In this document: positions 1-9,266 of the stretch, in pieces | How positions within the stretch are numbered: position 1 is the stretch's first letter | Layout: every line of letters begins with the position of its first letter | Origin: Naumovozyma dairenensis CBS 421 | Taxonomy: Eukaryota > Ascomycota > Saccharomycetes > Saccharomycetales > Saccharomycetaceae | DNA length: 64,000 bases | Direction of reading: 5' to 3' | NCBI RefSeq assembly: GCF_000227115.2 | Contig: NC_016481.1 | Location: forward strand, 823,259 to 887,258 | Made by a program: the position numbers and the translations under genes | Notes under the pieces: model-generated | Database searches by the model: none | What the model saw: the letters and a program-made list of their open reading frames with translations, nothing else | Told to the model about the DNA's origin: nothing

Positions 1-1
1 C

Positions 2-493
2 AATGATTCAACCCAAGAATATTTCCAACACACCCTACTTAGAGGACTCAAGTCTAATGTTAATAATTGGGATGTATTTATAAATAATGAATTTATCAAT
101 GTTTCGTTATTTACATATTTGAAGACTACCAAAAGAGAACATTACACTAAAGCAAGAAATTTAATGAGTGAATTGAGTAAATCGTACAATAAAGATTTAC
201 CAACAACTAAGAAAAGTGAAATTTTGGTATATAATAAAAGTAATGAGTTAATGGAAGGCTCAATAACGAACGTTGCAGTTTGGAGCGAAAAGGAGGGAAC
301 ATACGTGACACCGAAAGCATCATCAGGGTGTCTACGTGGAACGATGAGGAAATATTTACTGCAGGCTGGCCATATTAAAGAGGGTCATATCCACATTGAT
401 TCGCTATATGATGGTGAAGAGATTCTATTGTTTAATGGTATTATGGGTTGCGTTAAAGGTACCATTAGAAAATTTAGTACGCAAACTGTATGA
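2..493 (+). CDS. ABZ2: Aminodeoxychorismate lyase, 3' part (5' end outside window)
   Basis: The frame is open from base 2 to the TGA at 491-493, so the gene starts upstream of the window and only its last ~163 residues are present. The product is a PLP-dependent fold-type IV enzyme that converts 4-amino-4-deoxychorismate to p-aminobenzoate and pyruvate for folate synthesis. The conserved 'LMEGSITNVAV' strand and the C-terminal 'LLFNGIMGCVKGT' segment match S. cerevisiae Abz2 closely. It is convergent with MES1. The identification is firm; the N-terminal half cannot be judged. Confidence 0.93.
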   Translation, partial: NDSTQEYFQHTLLRGLKSNVNNWDVFINNEFINVSLFTYLKTTKREHYTKARNLMSELSKSYNKDLPTTKKSEILVYNKSNELMEGSITNVAVWSEKEGTYVTPKASSGCLRGTMRKYLLQAGHIKEGHIHIDSLYDGEEILLFNGIMGCVKGTIRKFSTQTV

Positions 494-713
494 GCAGTTT
501 ATCTATTTTTTTTGTCGATCTTGTTGTGCATCATATACTTACTAAGTTACATATTACTAGACTATATAAGCATATCTATGAAGTATAGCGGATCGAAAAA
601 TAAGCACATGCATATCTTCATATATGAGACATTAGAAAGTTTATAACATTATAGATACATATAAATATATATTACTTTTATTTTATTTACTTTTACACTA
701 TTTTCTGGCGAAG

Positions 714-2960
714 TTAAACTTGTTTACCACCGTACAAATTTCTCCATTGTTCAACTTGTTTTTCATCAATACGGTGGAATAAATATTCAGCTTTATTAAT
801 ATTGTGACCTTCCAAGATAGCCAAATGGAATTCTTCATCAATCTTTAAAGCAGGAGCATTCAACATCTTATAAATCTTTTCGGCAGTTTCTGGCATGAAT
901 GGGTAAATCAATGAAGTAACAGTATAGATGATATTCAAACCTACACCAACAACAGCATCTGATTTAGCTGGGAATTGAGAGAACAAACTGTTATCTAGTT
1001 TATTTTCTTGTAAAAACAAATTACCACGTGCACTTAATGACATGGCTAATTCTAACCCACTTCTTTCATGACCATATTCCATCTTTTCAACGTAAGACTT
1101 CAATATCACATCAATATCTTTCTTCAAGCCATCGTAGTTTGGAACTTGCTTATGATCATATTTTGGAACAACACCGTTATACTTAGCGTTAACGAATTTG
1201 ATTAATCTGTTAACAAAATTACCTAAGTTAGCCAACAGTTCAGAATTGTTTCTTGCAACAAAATCATCCCATGAGAAATGAGAATCACTTGATTCAGGTC
1301 TAACAGATGCCAAATAATATCTCCAGACACTTGGAGAAACACCTGAATCTTGAGCGTTATTACCAAAGACACCAACGCCTCTACTCTTGGAGAATTTACC
1401 ACCTTCGTATTGTAAGTATTCTGTAGTATTCAAATGATGTAACATAGTCCATTCGTCACCAGTACCTAGTTGAGAACCTGGGAAAACGACTGTATGGAAA
1501 GGAACATTATCTTTACCCATAAATTGGTATAATTTAACATTTTCTGGATCTTTCCACCATTGTTCCCATTTTTTAGTGTAGTTAGCAGTAATAGATACGT
1601 AACCAATAGTGGCATCGAACCAAACGTAAAGAACCTTATCTTTATATTTTTCTAATGGAACTGGTGTACCCCAAACTAAATCTCTCGTGATACAACGAGG
1701 TTTCAAACCATCCTTTAACCAAGAATTGGTAATGGTCTTAGAGTTCTTTGACCATTGTCCTTCTTCAGAAGATTTTTCAACCCATTTGGCAATGCTTGGT
1801 TCTAATTTATCTAATGATAAAAAGATATGATCTGAGAATTTTGGAATTGGTGTAGCGTTATCTAATTTACAACGAGGGTTAATTAATTCAAAAGGATCTA
1901 ACAAACCACCACACTTATCACATTGATCACCTCTTGCGTCTTCATAATGACATTTTGGACATTCCCCTTCGACGTATCTATCAGCCAAGTAGGAATTATG
2001 GACAGGACAATACAATTGTTTCATAGATTGTTCTTCTAGATAACCATTTTTATCTAATTTTTTGAAGATATCTTGAGCAATTTCAGTTTGTTGCTCTGTA
2101 GTTGTTCTACCGAAATAATCGAATCCAATTTGGAACCATTTGTAGACATCACTATGAATTTTATGGTACTTATCACATAATTCACGTGGAGTACAACCTT
2201 CTTCCAAAGCTTTAGTTTCAGTAGCAGTACCATATTCATCAGTACCACAAACAAATAAAGTATTGTAATTTCTCGTTTTACAATAACGAGCAAAGATATC
2301 AGCCGATAAGACACTACCAACGATATTACCTAAATGAGGAACGTTGTTAACATATGGTAATGCAGAGGTGATTAAGATATTTCTTTCACCCTTCTCTGGT
2401 ACAATTTCTTGTGCTTGTTGTTTCACTTTGAAATTTTGTTCAACGTTAACGGCACCCGTATTTTTGAACATAGATGGAGAACGAGGAGTAGCTTTTTCAG
2501 CTTCAATAATGGCCTTTAAGATTTTTTCAGGTAAAGCGGTAAATTTTGATTTCACAGTTGTTGGATCCAAAGCAAGAATGTCTGCTAGTAGTATTAATTT
2601 GGTTGCTGAAACTGGCTCTTCAATGGGGTATGGTAAATATTGTTCTAAAGTCTTGGTAACGACTTCTTTGGATGAAGTTTCAGAAGAGATCAATGCCTTT
2701 TCTACAATGGTTACAGCAAATTGGTTAGCTTCTGATTCTTGGTCAGTAAAATCATTAAGAGCATATCTTAAGATAGCATTTGGGTTGAATAGTTGATAAG
2801 AGTCAGAAACAACTAATTGGGCGATGTTCGAATCGTCGTTGATGGTTAATTTCAAATCCTTGGTTGCATATTCGATGGCAAGGGCAATTTTTAAATTATT
2901 AGCAAAAGAAATGGCATGGGAATGGTCTTTTACCTTATCAAATGAAATTTGGGCTGGCAT
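714..2960 (-). CDS. MES1: Cytosolic methionyl-tRNA synthetase
   Basis: Charges tRNA-Met with methionine in the cytosol. The protein is 748 aa (S. cerevisiae Mes1 751). Residues 1-~185 form the GST-like domain that binds the Arc1 cofactor complex. The class I catalytic core follows, with the HIGH-type motif HLGN at 209-212 and KFSKS as the KMSKS loop near residue 520. Cys-rich zinc knuckles (CPVH, CPKC, CDKC) lie between ~315 and 365, and the anticodon-binding helical domain is C-terminal. In S. cerevisiae this gene is YGR264C, away from ABZ2 and HAS1, so its position here reflects different gene loss after genome duplication. The start is the only in-frame ATG before the conserved region. Confidence 0.98.
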   Translation of the reverse strand: MPAQISFDKVKDHSHAISFANNLKIALAIEYATKDLKLTINDDSNIAQLVVSDSYQLFNPNAILRYALNDFTDQESEANQFAVTIVEKALISSETSSKEVVTKTLEQYLPYPIEEPVSATKLILLADILALDPTTVKSKFTALPEKILKAIIEAEKATPRSPSMFKNTGAVNVEQNFKVKQQAQEIVPEKGERNILITSALPYVNNVPHLGNIVGSVLSADIFARYCKTRNYNTLFVCGTDEYGTATETKALEEGCTPRELCDKYHKIHSDVYKWFQIGFDYFGRTTTEQQTEIAQDIFKKLDKNGYLEEQSMKQLYCPVHNSYLADRYVEGECPKCHYEDARGDQCDKCGGLLDPFELINPRCKLDNATPIPKFSDHIFLSLDKLEPSIAKWVEKSSEEGQWSKNSKTITNSWLKDGLKPRCITRDLVWGTPVPLEKYKDKVLYVWFDATIGYVSITANYTKKWEQWWKDPENVKLYQFMGKDNVPFHTVVFPGSQLGTGDEWTMLHHLNTTEYLQYEGGKFSKSRGVGVFGNNAQDSGVSPSVWRYYLASVRPESSDSHFSWDDFVARNNSELLANLGNFVNRLIKFVNAKYNGVVPKYDHKQVPNYDGLKKDIDVILKSYVEKMEYGHERSGLELAMSLSARGNLFLQENKLDNSLFSQFPAKSDAVVGVGLNIIYTVTSLIYPFMPETAEKIYKMLNAPALKIDEEFHLAILEGHNINKAEYLFHRIDEKQVEQWRNLYGGKQV

Positions 2961-3459
2961 CTTTGAGGGTATATAGATAGGCTTTTCTTGTCCACGTCTA
3001 ATAAGAATGGGAGGAAGAAGAATCGAGTTTTTAGCTATGATTTGAATTTGAATGATTCAATTTATTCGATAGAATCAGTTTACATAATCATGCAAAATGT
3101 GTCATTGTATTTCCTCGAAGGCATTTCAATTTCTAAAATTTTCAGATTTTCCCAGCCGTTGGCCGCGATGTCACACAGTTTCTTTTTATGGCGTTTCTAC
3201 TTGGAAGTAAAATGCGTCACATTTCTATATATCAATACAACTAGTCTACGTTGTATTATCTCTCGCTCTGTTTACCAGCATTGCCTATAAAAAATAAATT
3301 AAATTAAAAGGATTTCTACTGTTAATTTAAGTAGTTTTTTTGTTTATAATTTACAGATTTTGTGTTATATATCTTGCAGTCAAAATGAAAGCAATTGGTG
3401 AGATGTATTAATTTTGACTAGAGATTTATTACTTTTTTCGTATTTGTCTCCGATGATCT
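2961..3459. other. Intergenic region, MES1 promoter and HAS1 3' end
   Basis: About 500 bases between two minus-strand genes. No conserved coding frame or RNA gene is visible. It should hold the MES1 promoter on the left and the HAS1 3' end on the right. Confidence 0.6.
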
Positions 3460-5019
3460 TTAATGCCTTTGGTTGTTGGTTTTACGCCTTTTCGTATTTG
3501 TCTTATCAGTTTTCCCACTTGCACCGATGGTAATATTAACCTTTGGAGGTATTGAGAACCCGTAAGATTTTGCCACTTTGGCCAAATCCAACTTATCGAT
3601 TTGATACACAGTTTTCAAAGAATGTGATGCATAAGCTTGTAAATAAGATCTATAACCGTCTTTGGCTGTTTGATGTAGATAATAATTTGATTTAATCAAT
3701 TTTTCTAATTGTGATTGAACATTAGCGATTTTATTTGTTGGGAATTCATATTCATTTAATGGCACTTTAGCGGCTTTCAAATACCTTAGGAAACCTAATT
3801 CATTTGGAGTCAAGAACATTAAAGATTTACCCTTACCCTTAGTACCTCTTGCGGTTCTACCAACTCTATGGATATAATCTCTTGGATCATCAGGAGGATC
3901 GAATTGGACGATCCAATCAACAGCAGGGATATCTAAACCTCTTGCAGCAACGTCCGTACACACTAATATACCTTTATCAGCGTTACAAAATTCGAAAAAT
4001 GTATTTGTTCTTTTTTGTTGTTTTTGTTTCCCATGTAATTCTAAAACAGGTAAATCGATATAATTTAATAATTCTGCGTAATATTTAACAGAATTACAAG
4101 ATGAATAAAAAGACAATGATTTTCTTTTTTGATTTCTTTTCAAAAATGAAAATAACAATAGGAAACGTTTATCACTATCACAAACCACATACCCTTGTTC
4201 TAACCCATCTGCAGTAGATGTATCCTTTTCAGATTCAACATTAATGAAAAGAGGTCCCTTTCTCAAAGAAATTCTAGCTAAATCTTCCACTTTAGTAGTT
4301 TGTGTAGCAGAAAACAACATAGATTGTCTATCTTCATTAGGTAAAATTCTAATAATTTGTTTCATTTCATCTTCGAACCCAATTTCCAAAATTCTATCAG
4401 CTTCATCAATAATTAATGCTTTTAAATTCTTAAAGATAAACCCTTTAGTATTTTGTAAATGATCCAATAATCTCCCCGGAGTAGCGATCAAAATATTAAC
4501 CCCCTTCATTAATTTCTCAGCTTCTTGTCTTCTATTAGCACCCCCAATAACGATACCGAAAGTTTGTGAATGGAATTCCATCAATTCTCTCACGACCCCA
4601 AAAATTTGTAAAGCCAATTCTCTCGTTGGAGTGATCACGATGATCCCAGTACCGTTTCTTGGTTTGAATTTTAAAGAGTATAATAATTCAATGGCAGGGA
4701 TCAAGAACGCTAAGGTCTTACCTGATCCTGTCTTGGCTGCACCAAGAACATCTCTGCCTGCCATTAATGGTGGGATGGTACGTGCTTGAACTGGAGTCAA
4801 TGATTCGAATCCCATCTTTTCGATAGCTTTCATTGTTTGGGATGATAAGGATAAGTCGTTGAAGTTGGTTGGGATGGCTGTTGTTGTAGAAGTGGTGGAA
4901 TTTTCCTTTTCTACTTGTAGTTTCAATGTGGATTCTTGGTTTTGAGTCGTCTTTACACTGGTTGAAGTTTCACCATCATCCGAGGCATCTCTGGGACGTT
5001 TCGTGGAAGGAGATGACAT
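3460..5019 (-). CDS. HAS1: DEAD-box RNA helicase for ribosome biogenesis
   Basis: Nucleolar ATP-dependent RNA helicase needed for 40S and 60S maturation, including release of snoRNAs from pre-rRNA. The protein is 519 aa (S. cerevisiae 505). After a polar Ser/Thr-rich N-terminus come the Q motif, Walker A (AAKTGSGKT), the DEAD motif in '[14 protein letters not shown]', the SAT motif (LFSATQT) and motif VI (HRVGRTARG). The C-terminus is Lys/Arg-rich. The upstream region has PAC and RRPE elements typical of ribosome biogenesis genes. It is divergent from TDA1, as YMR290C is from YMR291W. Confidence 0.98.
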   Translation of the reverse strand: MSSPSTKRPRDASDDGETSTSVKTTQNQESTLKLQVEKENSTTSTTTAIPTNFNDLSLSSQTMKAIEKMGFESLTPVQARTIPPLMAGRDVLGAAKTGSGKTLAFLIPAIELLYSLKFKPRNGTGIIVITPTRELALQIFGVVRELMEFHSQTFGIVIGGANRRQEAEKLMKGVNILIATPGRLLDHLQNTKGFIFKNLKALIIDEADRILEIGFEDEMKQIIRILPNEDRQSMLFSATQTTKVEDLARISLRKGPLFINVESEKDTSTADGLEQGYVVCDSDKRFLLLFSFLKRNQKRKSLSFYSSCNSVKYYAELLNYIDLPVLELHGKQKQQKRTNTFFEFCNADKGILVCTDVAARGLDIPAVDWIVQFDPPDDPRDYIHRVGRTARGTKGKGKSLMFLTPNELGFLRYLKAAKVPLNEYEFPTNKIANVQSQLEKLIKSNYYLHQTAKDGYRSYLQAYASHSLKTVYQIDKLDLAKVAKSYGFSIPPKVNITIGASGKTDKTNTKRRKTNNQRH

Positions 5020-5145
5020 TTTTTTTGGTGTTTTGTTGTTAATCTGCCCTTTCGTTGACCCTAGTAATGTATTAATGTGTCTTGTCTGGGGTATTATTTG
5101 CTTTAAAAGTGAACTCTATCCAAGTCATCTCATCTCATCTCATGT

Positions 5146-5183
5146 ATCTCATCGCATAACAGTTATTTTTCAATAATTTTTCA
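5146..5183. promoter_or_regulatory. PAC and RRPE pair upstream of HAS1
   Basis: ATCTCATCGC at 5146-5155 is the complement of GCGATGAGAT, a full match to the PAC consensus bound by Dot6/Tod6. TAATTTTTCA at 5174-5183 matches the RRPE (Stb3) element at 9 of 10 bases. They lie 127-164 bases upstream of the HAS1 ATG. Confidence 0.75.
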
Positions 5184-5229
5184 TTTTTCAGTTTTCTTGA
5201 GAGTTTCAATTGCAAAAATTTTCCGGGGA

Positions 5230-5237
5230 CCGGGTAA
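5230..5237. promoter_or_regulatory. Reb1 site between HAS1 and TDA1
   Basis: CCGGGTAA is the complement of TTACCCGG, the full Reb1 core, in the divergent promoter about 210 bases from the HAS1 start. Reb1 commonly clears nucleosomes in such promoters. Confidence 0.65.
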
Positions 5238-5425
5238 CACGTCTACTGATTTTTCTGTCGTGAATAGCCAACAGGTTCGTGAAACGTAAACGTATATATG
5301 TTACAGGATTTAAAGAAGAAGGACAGAAACTCGCTGAATGAAGGAAGAGAAAGAGAAAACGTCCAGTAGTAATAAAAGTGGTATATAGTTATTAGAGTAC
5401 GTATGTATGCAAGTTACTCTCGTCT

Positions 5426-5455
5426 TGTACTGTACTATACTGTACTGTACTGTAT
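5426..5455. repeat. (TGTAC)n microsatellite
   Basis: About six tandem copies of a TGTAC unit, one imperfect, in the HAS1-TDA1 intergenic region. Confidence 0.85.
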
Positions 5456-5489
5456 TATTGGCAAGGAGCCAGCAAGGGGAGGAGAGAAA

Positions 5490-5553
5490 ACGGACAGCAA
5501 ACGGAAGACGGAAAACGGAAGACGGAAAACAGACAAACAGACAAACAGACAGC
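5490..5553. repeat. ACGGAARA and ACAGACAA tandem repeats
   Basis: Alternating ACGGAAG/ACGGAAA units run into ACAGACAA units, giving a purine-rich imperfect repeat of about 60 bases. Confidence 0.8.
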
Positions 5554-6017
5554 GCGAAAGTGGGGGGCTCCGCAATGGAAAACCAGAAAACCAGAAAAGT
5601 ATATCCCGTGATCATATTATACCTCGATTAATATATCACCCACCAACGCGGGGGGATCAGCTGTCCCTATGGGTGTTTCTCTATAAAACTGTCTCTCTCC
5701 CACATTCATTTTACTGCTACTCCTCTTAACTTTAAAGTCGTCATTTACGTGCTGAAAAATTAAGTAATACAATATTATATTATATTGTATTATATTATAT
5801 TATATATGTGAAAAAAAATAATAATCCGATTATCTAGACTTCCGACCTTACAACCAGACGTATCCTTACTCTATACCAAAATATTGTTAGACGAATAGTG
5901 TATATAAGTATATATAACAAACCCTACATTGCTCTAGTATTTGCTTTTGCTTCTTTTTAAGAATATCGTATTATCATCAACTATTATCATACTAAGAGCC
6001 TCTCACCTTTGAACACC

Positions 6018-6045
6018 AAGAAAGAAAGAAAGAAAGAAAGAAAGA
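6018..6045 (+). repeat. (AAAG)n tract in TDA1 leader
   Basis: Seven AAAG units end 13 bases before the TDA1 ATG, so they probably lie in its 5' leader. Confidence 0.8.
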
Positions 6046-6058
6046 ACACTGACTACAA

Positions 6059-8218
6059 ATGCTACACATTCAACCACTAACAAGTATGGATGACCCTTCT
6101 AACCTCAACACTGGTTCTAAGGAAGCTAATTCCTTACCGAAAAATAATCATCTACCCACTCCTCCAACCTCCTCTGATGGAACGACTACGACTGAAGTAA
6201 TGACATGGCCAAACTTATCCCATAACGAAAAAGCATTCAAATGTAAATACGTCACCAAACATAACTCTCAACTTGGTGATGGTAACTTCAGTATAGTAAA
6301 AGAATGTATAAACATTCAAACAAAGGATCATTTCGCCATGAAATTAATTAACAAGAAAATCGTCAAAGGGAAAATAAAATTAATCCAAAGAGAATTCAAA
6401 CTTTTAAAATTCATATCAGAGGAAATTAGATCAGTAGAAAGAGTTAACATGAAATCTCAAACTCAACCTTCTTCTTTAAGAATAAACAGTAATAAATACA
6501 CGAACGCAAACGCGAACGTAAACACGAATATGTATGATACATTTGATGGTCATCATCATATATTACAATTATTTGATTTCTTCGAAACAAAAGATAGTAT
6601 CGTATTAATTACCCAACTATGTCAAAAAGATGACTTATATGAACTAATAATACAAAATGAAAAATTAGATCTGAAAAGACAAGTAGTACCCTTCACTGCA
6701 TGTCTATTAAGTGCTTTACAATTCTTACATTCTCATGGGATAGTTCATAGAGATATTAAAGCTGAAAACGTTTTATTTAGACTGAATCCCACGAATACTA
6801 ACGGCGACATGAAGATAGACCAAGGCTATGATTTGATGGCTCATGATTTGATTCTGGCGGATTTTGGTCTTGCCACACAATTAGATTCTTCATCTTTGAA
6901 AGAATACGTTGGAACCATCTCATATATTGCTCCGGAAATTGTTAAATGTAAAGGTGTCGAGAAAATGAATGCTGATGAATTGAATTCTTTGACTAAATAT
7001 AGTTATCCAGTTGATATTTGGGCCCTCGGTGTTCTCACGTACTTTATGGCATTGGGGTTTACTCCATTCGATTGTGAAAATGATGAGGAAACTTTGGATT
7101 GTATCTCGAAATGTGATTATTATGTGGATGATGATATGTTACATGATCCAACTTTAAAGGAATTTTGGAGTTTTATACAATGTTGTTTTACCAAAGATGT
7201 GGCTAATAGACCTACTGCTTTTGATTTGAAATATCATCCTTTCTTAATGGACCATTTTAAATCTTCACTTAATAAGAATCTAATGAAAAGACCCCAAGCT
7301 TTGTTAGGGTCTCAATTTCATTCACAATCTCAATTGAATTTACGTGCAAGAGGAAATGGAAATGACAACTCCTCAACAACAACTAGTAACATTAACTTAC
7401 AAAATATATTGGTAGTGGAAGATCAGCAAGGTGAAGAATTATTAGATACACCAGCATTTTTATTTTCTAGTTTACCCATGGTAAGAAATAAATCAAGTTC
7501 TAGTTTACACTCATTAAAGTCTCCAAGTAGATCGAAAATAAATTCTAATTCATCTTCTACGACATCGTTATCATCTCTGATATCTGCCACTTCAGAATCA
7601 TTTAATAACGGAAATAGTAGTAGTAGTAGCTGTAGCATGACAACAACTCATCCTAAGGTACAGAAAAAGGTTACGAAAGTCCATCCGGCTAAGATTACAA
7701 ATACTACTCCAAGTAAATTTGAATTATCTGATATGCATGTTAAACACAACTTAATACAAGCATCTACAAACAAACAAGAGAAAAATTTAGATAAAATAAG
7801 AGATACATTAAGAAGGACATTATCAATGACATCTTTAAGGCAACCCCTTCCACCACCATCAGCTTCTAGCAACAATAAGGCGGGCACATTGACATCGTCA
7901 ACGTCATCTAAATTATTAAAGAAAAATTCCACGTTTGTATTGGATCCAAAACCTCCAGCAAGTTCATTGATGAATGGTTGTTTTAGTACCACTCCAGAGG
8001 CAATTTCTAATTTTACAACCCCAAAAGAATTATCAAGACAAAGTTCATTCGTGAATAATCATAAATCCATGACTGCTAACATTGTCGCTAATTCTAATTT
8101 GAAACAAGAAAATAAAAAGTACAATGCTAATGATAATGCTAATGCTAACGATAATGATAATGATGACGAAGACGAAGACGAAGACGATGATAATGATGAT
8201 GCTGGTATTTATATATGA
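6059..8218 (+). CDS. TDA1: Ser/Thr protein kinase, Tda1 family
   Basis: Serine/threonine kinase whose S. cerevisiae ortholog acts in glucose-dependent phosphorylation of Hxk2 and in stress responses. The protein is 719 aa (S. cerevisiae 586), longer mainly in the C-terminal tail. The kinase domain spans roughly residues 65-400: glycine loop 'LGDGNFSIVKE', VAIK-type lysine in 'FAMKLI', catalytic HRD in 'GIVHRDIKAEN', DFG in 'LADFGLA', and 'GTISYIAPEI'. The tail is Ser/Asn-rich with conserved patches ('LRRTLSMTSL', 'KKNSTFVLDPKPP', 'LMNGCFSTTPE') likely to be regulatory. It ends in an Asn/Asp/Glu-rich acidic run. Confidence 0.95.
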   Translation: MLHIQPLTSMDDPSNLNTGSKEANSLPKNNHLPTPPTSSDGTTTTEVMTWPNLSHNEKAFKCKYVTKHNSQLGDGNFSIVKECINIQTKDHFAMKLINKKIVKGKIKLIQREFKLLKFISEEIRSVERVNMKSQTQPSSLRINSNKYTNANANVNTNMYDTFDGHHHILQLFDFFETKDSIVLITQLCQKDDLYELIIQNEKLDLKRQVVPFTACLLSALQFLHSHGIVHRDIKAENVLFRLNPTNTNGDMKIDQGYDLMAHDLILADFGLATQLDSSSLKEYVGTISYIAPEIVKCKGVEKMNADELNSLTKYSYPVDIWALGVLTYFMALGFTPFDCENDEETLDCISKCDYYVDDDMLHDPTLKEFWSFIQCCFTKDVANRPTAFDLKYHPFLMDHFKSSLNKNLMKRPQALLGSQFHSQSQLNLRARGNGNDNSSTTTSNINLQNILVVEDQQGEELLDTPAFLFSSLPMVRNKSSSSLHSLKSPSRSKINSNSSSTTSLSSLISATSESFNNGNSSSSSCSMTTTHPKVQKKVTKVHPAKITNTTPSKFELSDMHVKHNLIQASTNKQEKNLDKIRDTLRRTLSMTSLRQPLPPPSASSNNKAGTLTSSTSSKLLKKNSTFVLDPKPPASSLMNGCFSTTPEAISNFTTPKELSRQSSFVNNHKSMTANIVANSNLKQENKKYNANDNANANDNDNDDEDEDEDDDNDDAGIYI

Positions 8219-8573
8219 TATTATATAAATGAACGTTTCGAGTATATAGAATCAAAATAAAGAACAATTTTAAAATGTATTCTCCATTCCATAATTGAAG
8301 AATGTTGCCTTTTGACATTCTTTTGCACTGCCTCCGTTACCCTGCGTTTGTGGTTTCAAAACGGAAAAATAAAGCCCCATTTCACTACACTATCTACTTC
8401 TAGATGCTGGGAAACTTCATCAAGAAAGATCGAAATGCACGTATGTATCTACCTATCTATCGAGTATTTTTTTGATATCTAAACAAAGTGGCTTTCTCTA
8501 TAATAGAAGAAAATATTTCAACCTGGAAAAAGAAAGCACTTAACTTAACTATCATTAGTTTCAATTACTCTCC
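8219..8573 (+). other. TDA1-GOT1 intergenic region
   Basis: About 355 bases with the TDA1 3' end and GOT1 promoter. It contains an ATG at 8404 followed by a short open frame ending at a consensus GTATGT (8441-8446), which could act as an alternative first exon of GOT1 (see findings). Nothing else is recognised. Confidence 0.5.
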
Positions 8574-9124
8574 ATGTGGTTAAGTGAGAGACAAAGTACG
8601 TAACATTGCAAACAAATTGCATATAATACTCCATATGAATTCCTCGACCTTCGACCACTTTTACTAACAAATTATGATTATATTTTTCGCAAAAAAAACA
8701 TGTGAACCATTAATCTTTTCCCCCAATAGAATTCGGTGTTGCATTCACATTCGGTGGCTTTCTTTTCTTCCTATTTGGGATCGTCACTTTCTTCGACCGT
8801 GCCCTTCTAGCATTAGGTAACATATTATTCCTAATCGGTGTCTTATTAATCATAGGACCCCACAAGACATATAATTTCTTCAATAGACCAACGAAAAGGC
8901 GCGGTTCTATTTGTTTCCTTATAGGTATATCATTGATACTTTCCAAATGGACATTTATTGGATTCATCATTGAATCATTAGGAATTGTCGGATTATTTGG
9001 TGATTTCTTTGGAATTATTGTCCAATTCTTAAGATCTTTACCTATTATTGGTCCTATTTTATCAAATCCAGCTATCGCTCCATTTATAGATAGATTGGCT
9101 GGGATTAGCGTACTGCCTGTGTAA
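8574..9124 (+). CDS. GOT1: Golgi transport protein Got1 (two exons)
   Basis: Small tetra-spanning membrane protein of ER-derived COPII vesicles and early Golgi, acting in ER-Golgi transport. Exon 1 is 8574-8595 (encoding MWLSERQ plus one base) and exon 2 is 8730-9124, giving 138 aa, the same length as S. cerevisiae Got1. Splicing creates '[12 protein letters not shown]', matching the family N-terminus (MWLTEAQKFGVAF). The C-terminal half has the conserved '[12 protein letters not shown]' and ends in 'VLPV'. S. cerevisiae GOT1 also has an intron here. The exon junction rests on conserved protein sequence and splice signals, so it is well supported. Confidence 0.93.
8596..8729 (+). other. GOT1 intron
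   Basis: 134-base intron with donor GTACGT (8596-8601), branch site TACTAAC (8662-8668) and acceptor AATAG ending at 8729. It interrupts the eighth codon after its first base. Confidence 0.9.
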
Positions 9125-9266
9125 ATTAAATCACGAAAGATATGTATGACTGAATGTACAAAAAAGAAAAAAGAATTCAAGTGTATATATTAATAATAAA
9201 GAAAGTTTTTTTGAAAAATTACAATTGTATATATTTACATGATATTGTTAGAAGAATGTATATATA

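Larger units (their letters stand above)
5020..6058. other. Long HAS1-TDA1 divergent promoter region
   Basis: A 1.04-kb divergent intergenic region. The HAS1 side holds PAC, RRPE and Reb1 elements. The middle holds several short tandem repeats. AT-rich sequence with an (AAAG)n purine tract directly precedes TDA1. The short open frames here are made of simple repeats and are not credible genes. Confidence 0.7.

Noticed and set aside
5310..5729. Overlapping short open frames on both strands between HAS1 and TDA1.
   Set aside because: They consist of tandem repeat sequence, overlap in several frames and lack conservation.
8710..9180. 156-codon minus-strand open frame over GOT1 exon 2.
   Set aside because: The plus strand encodes a conserved Got1 protein with intron signals; the antisense frame is incidental.
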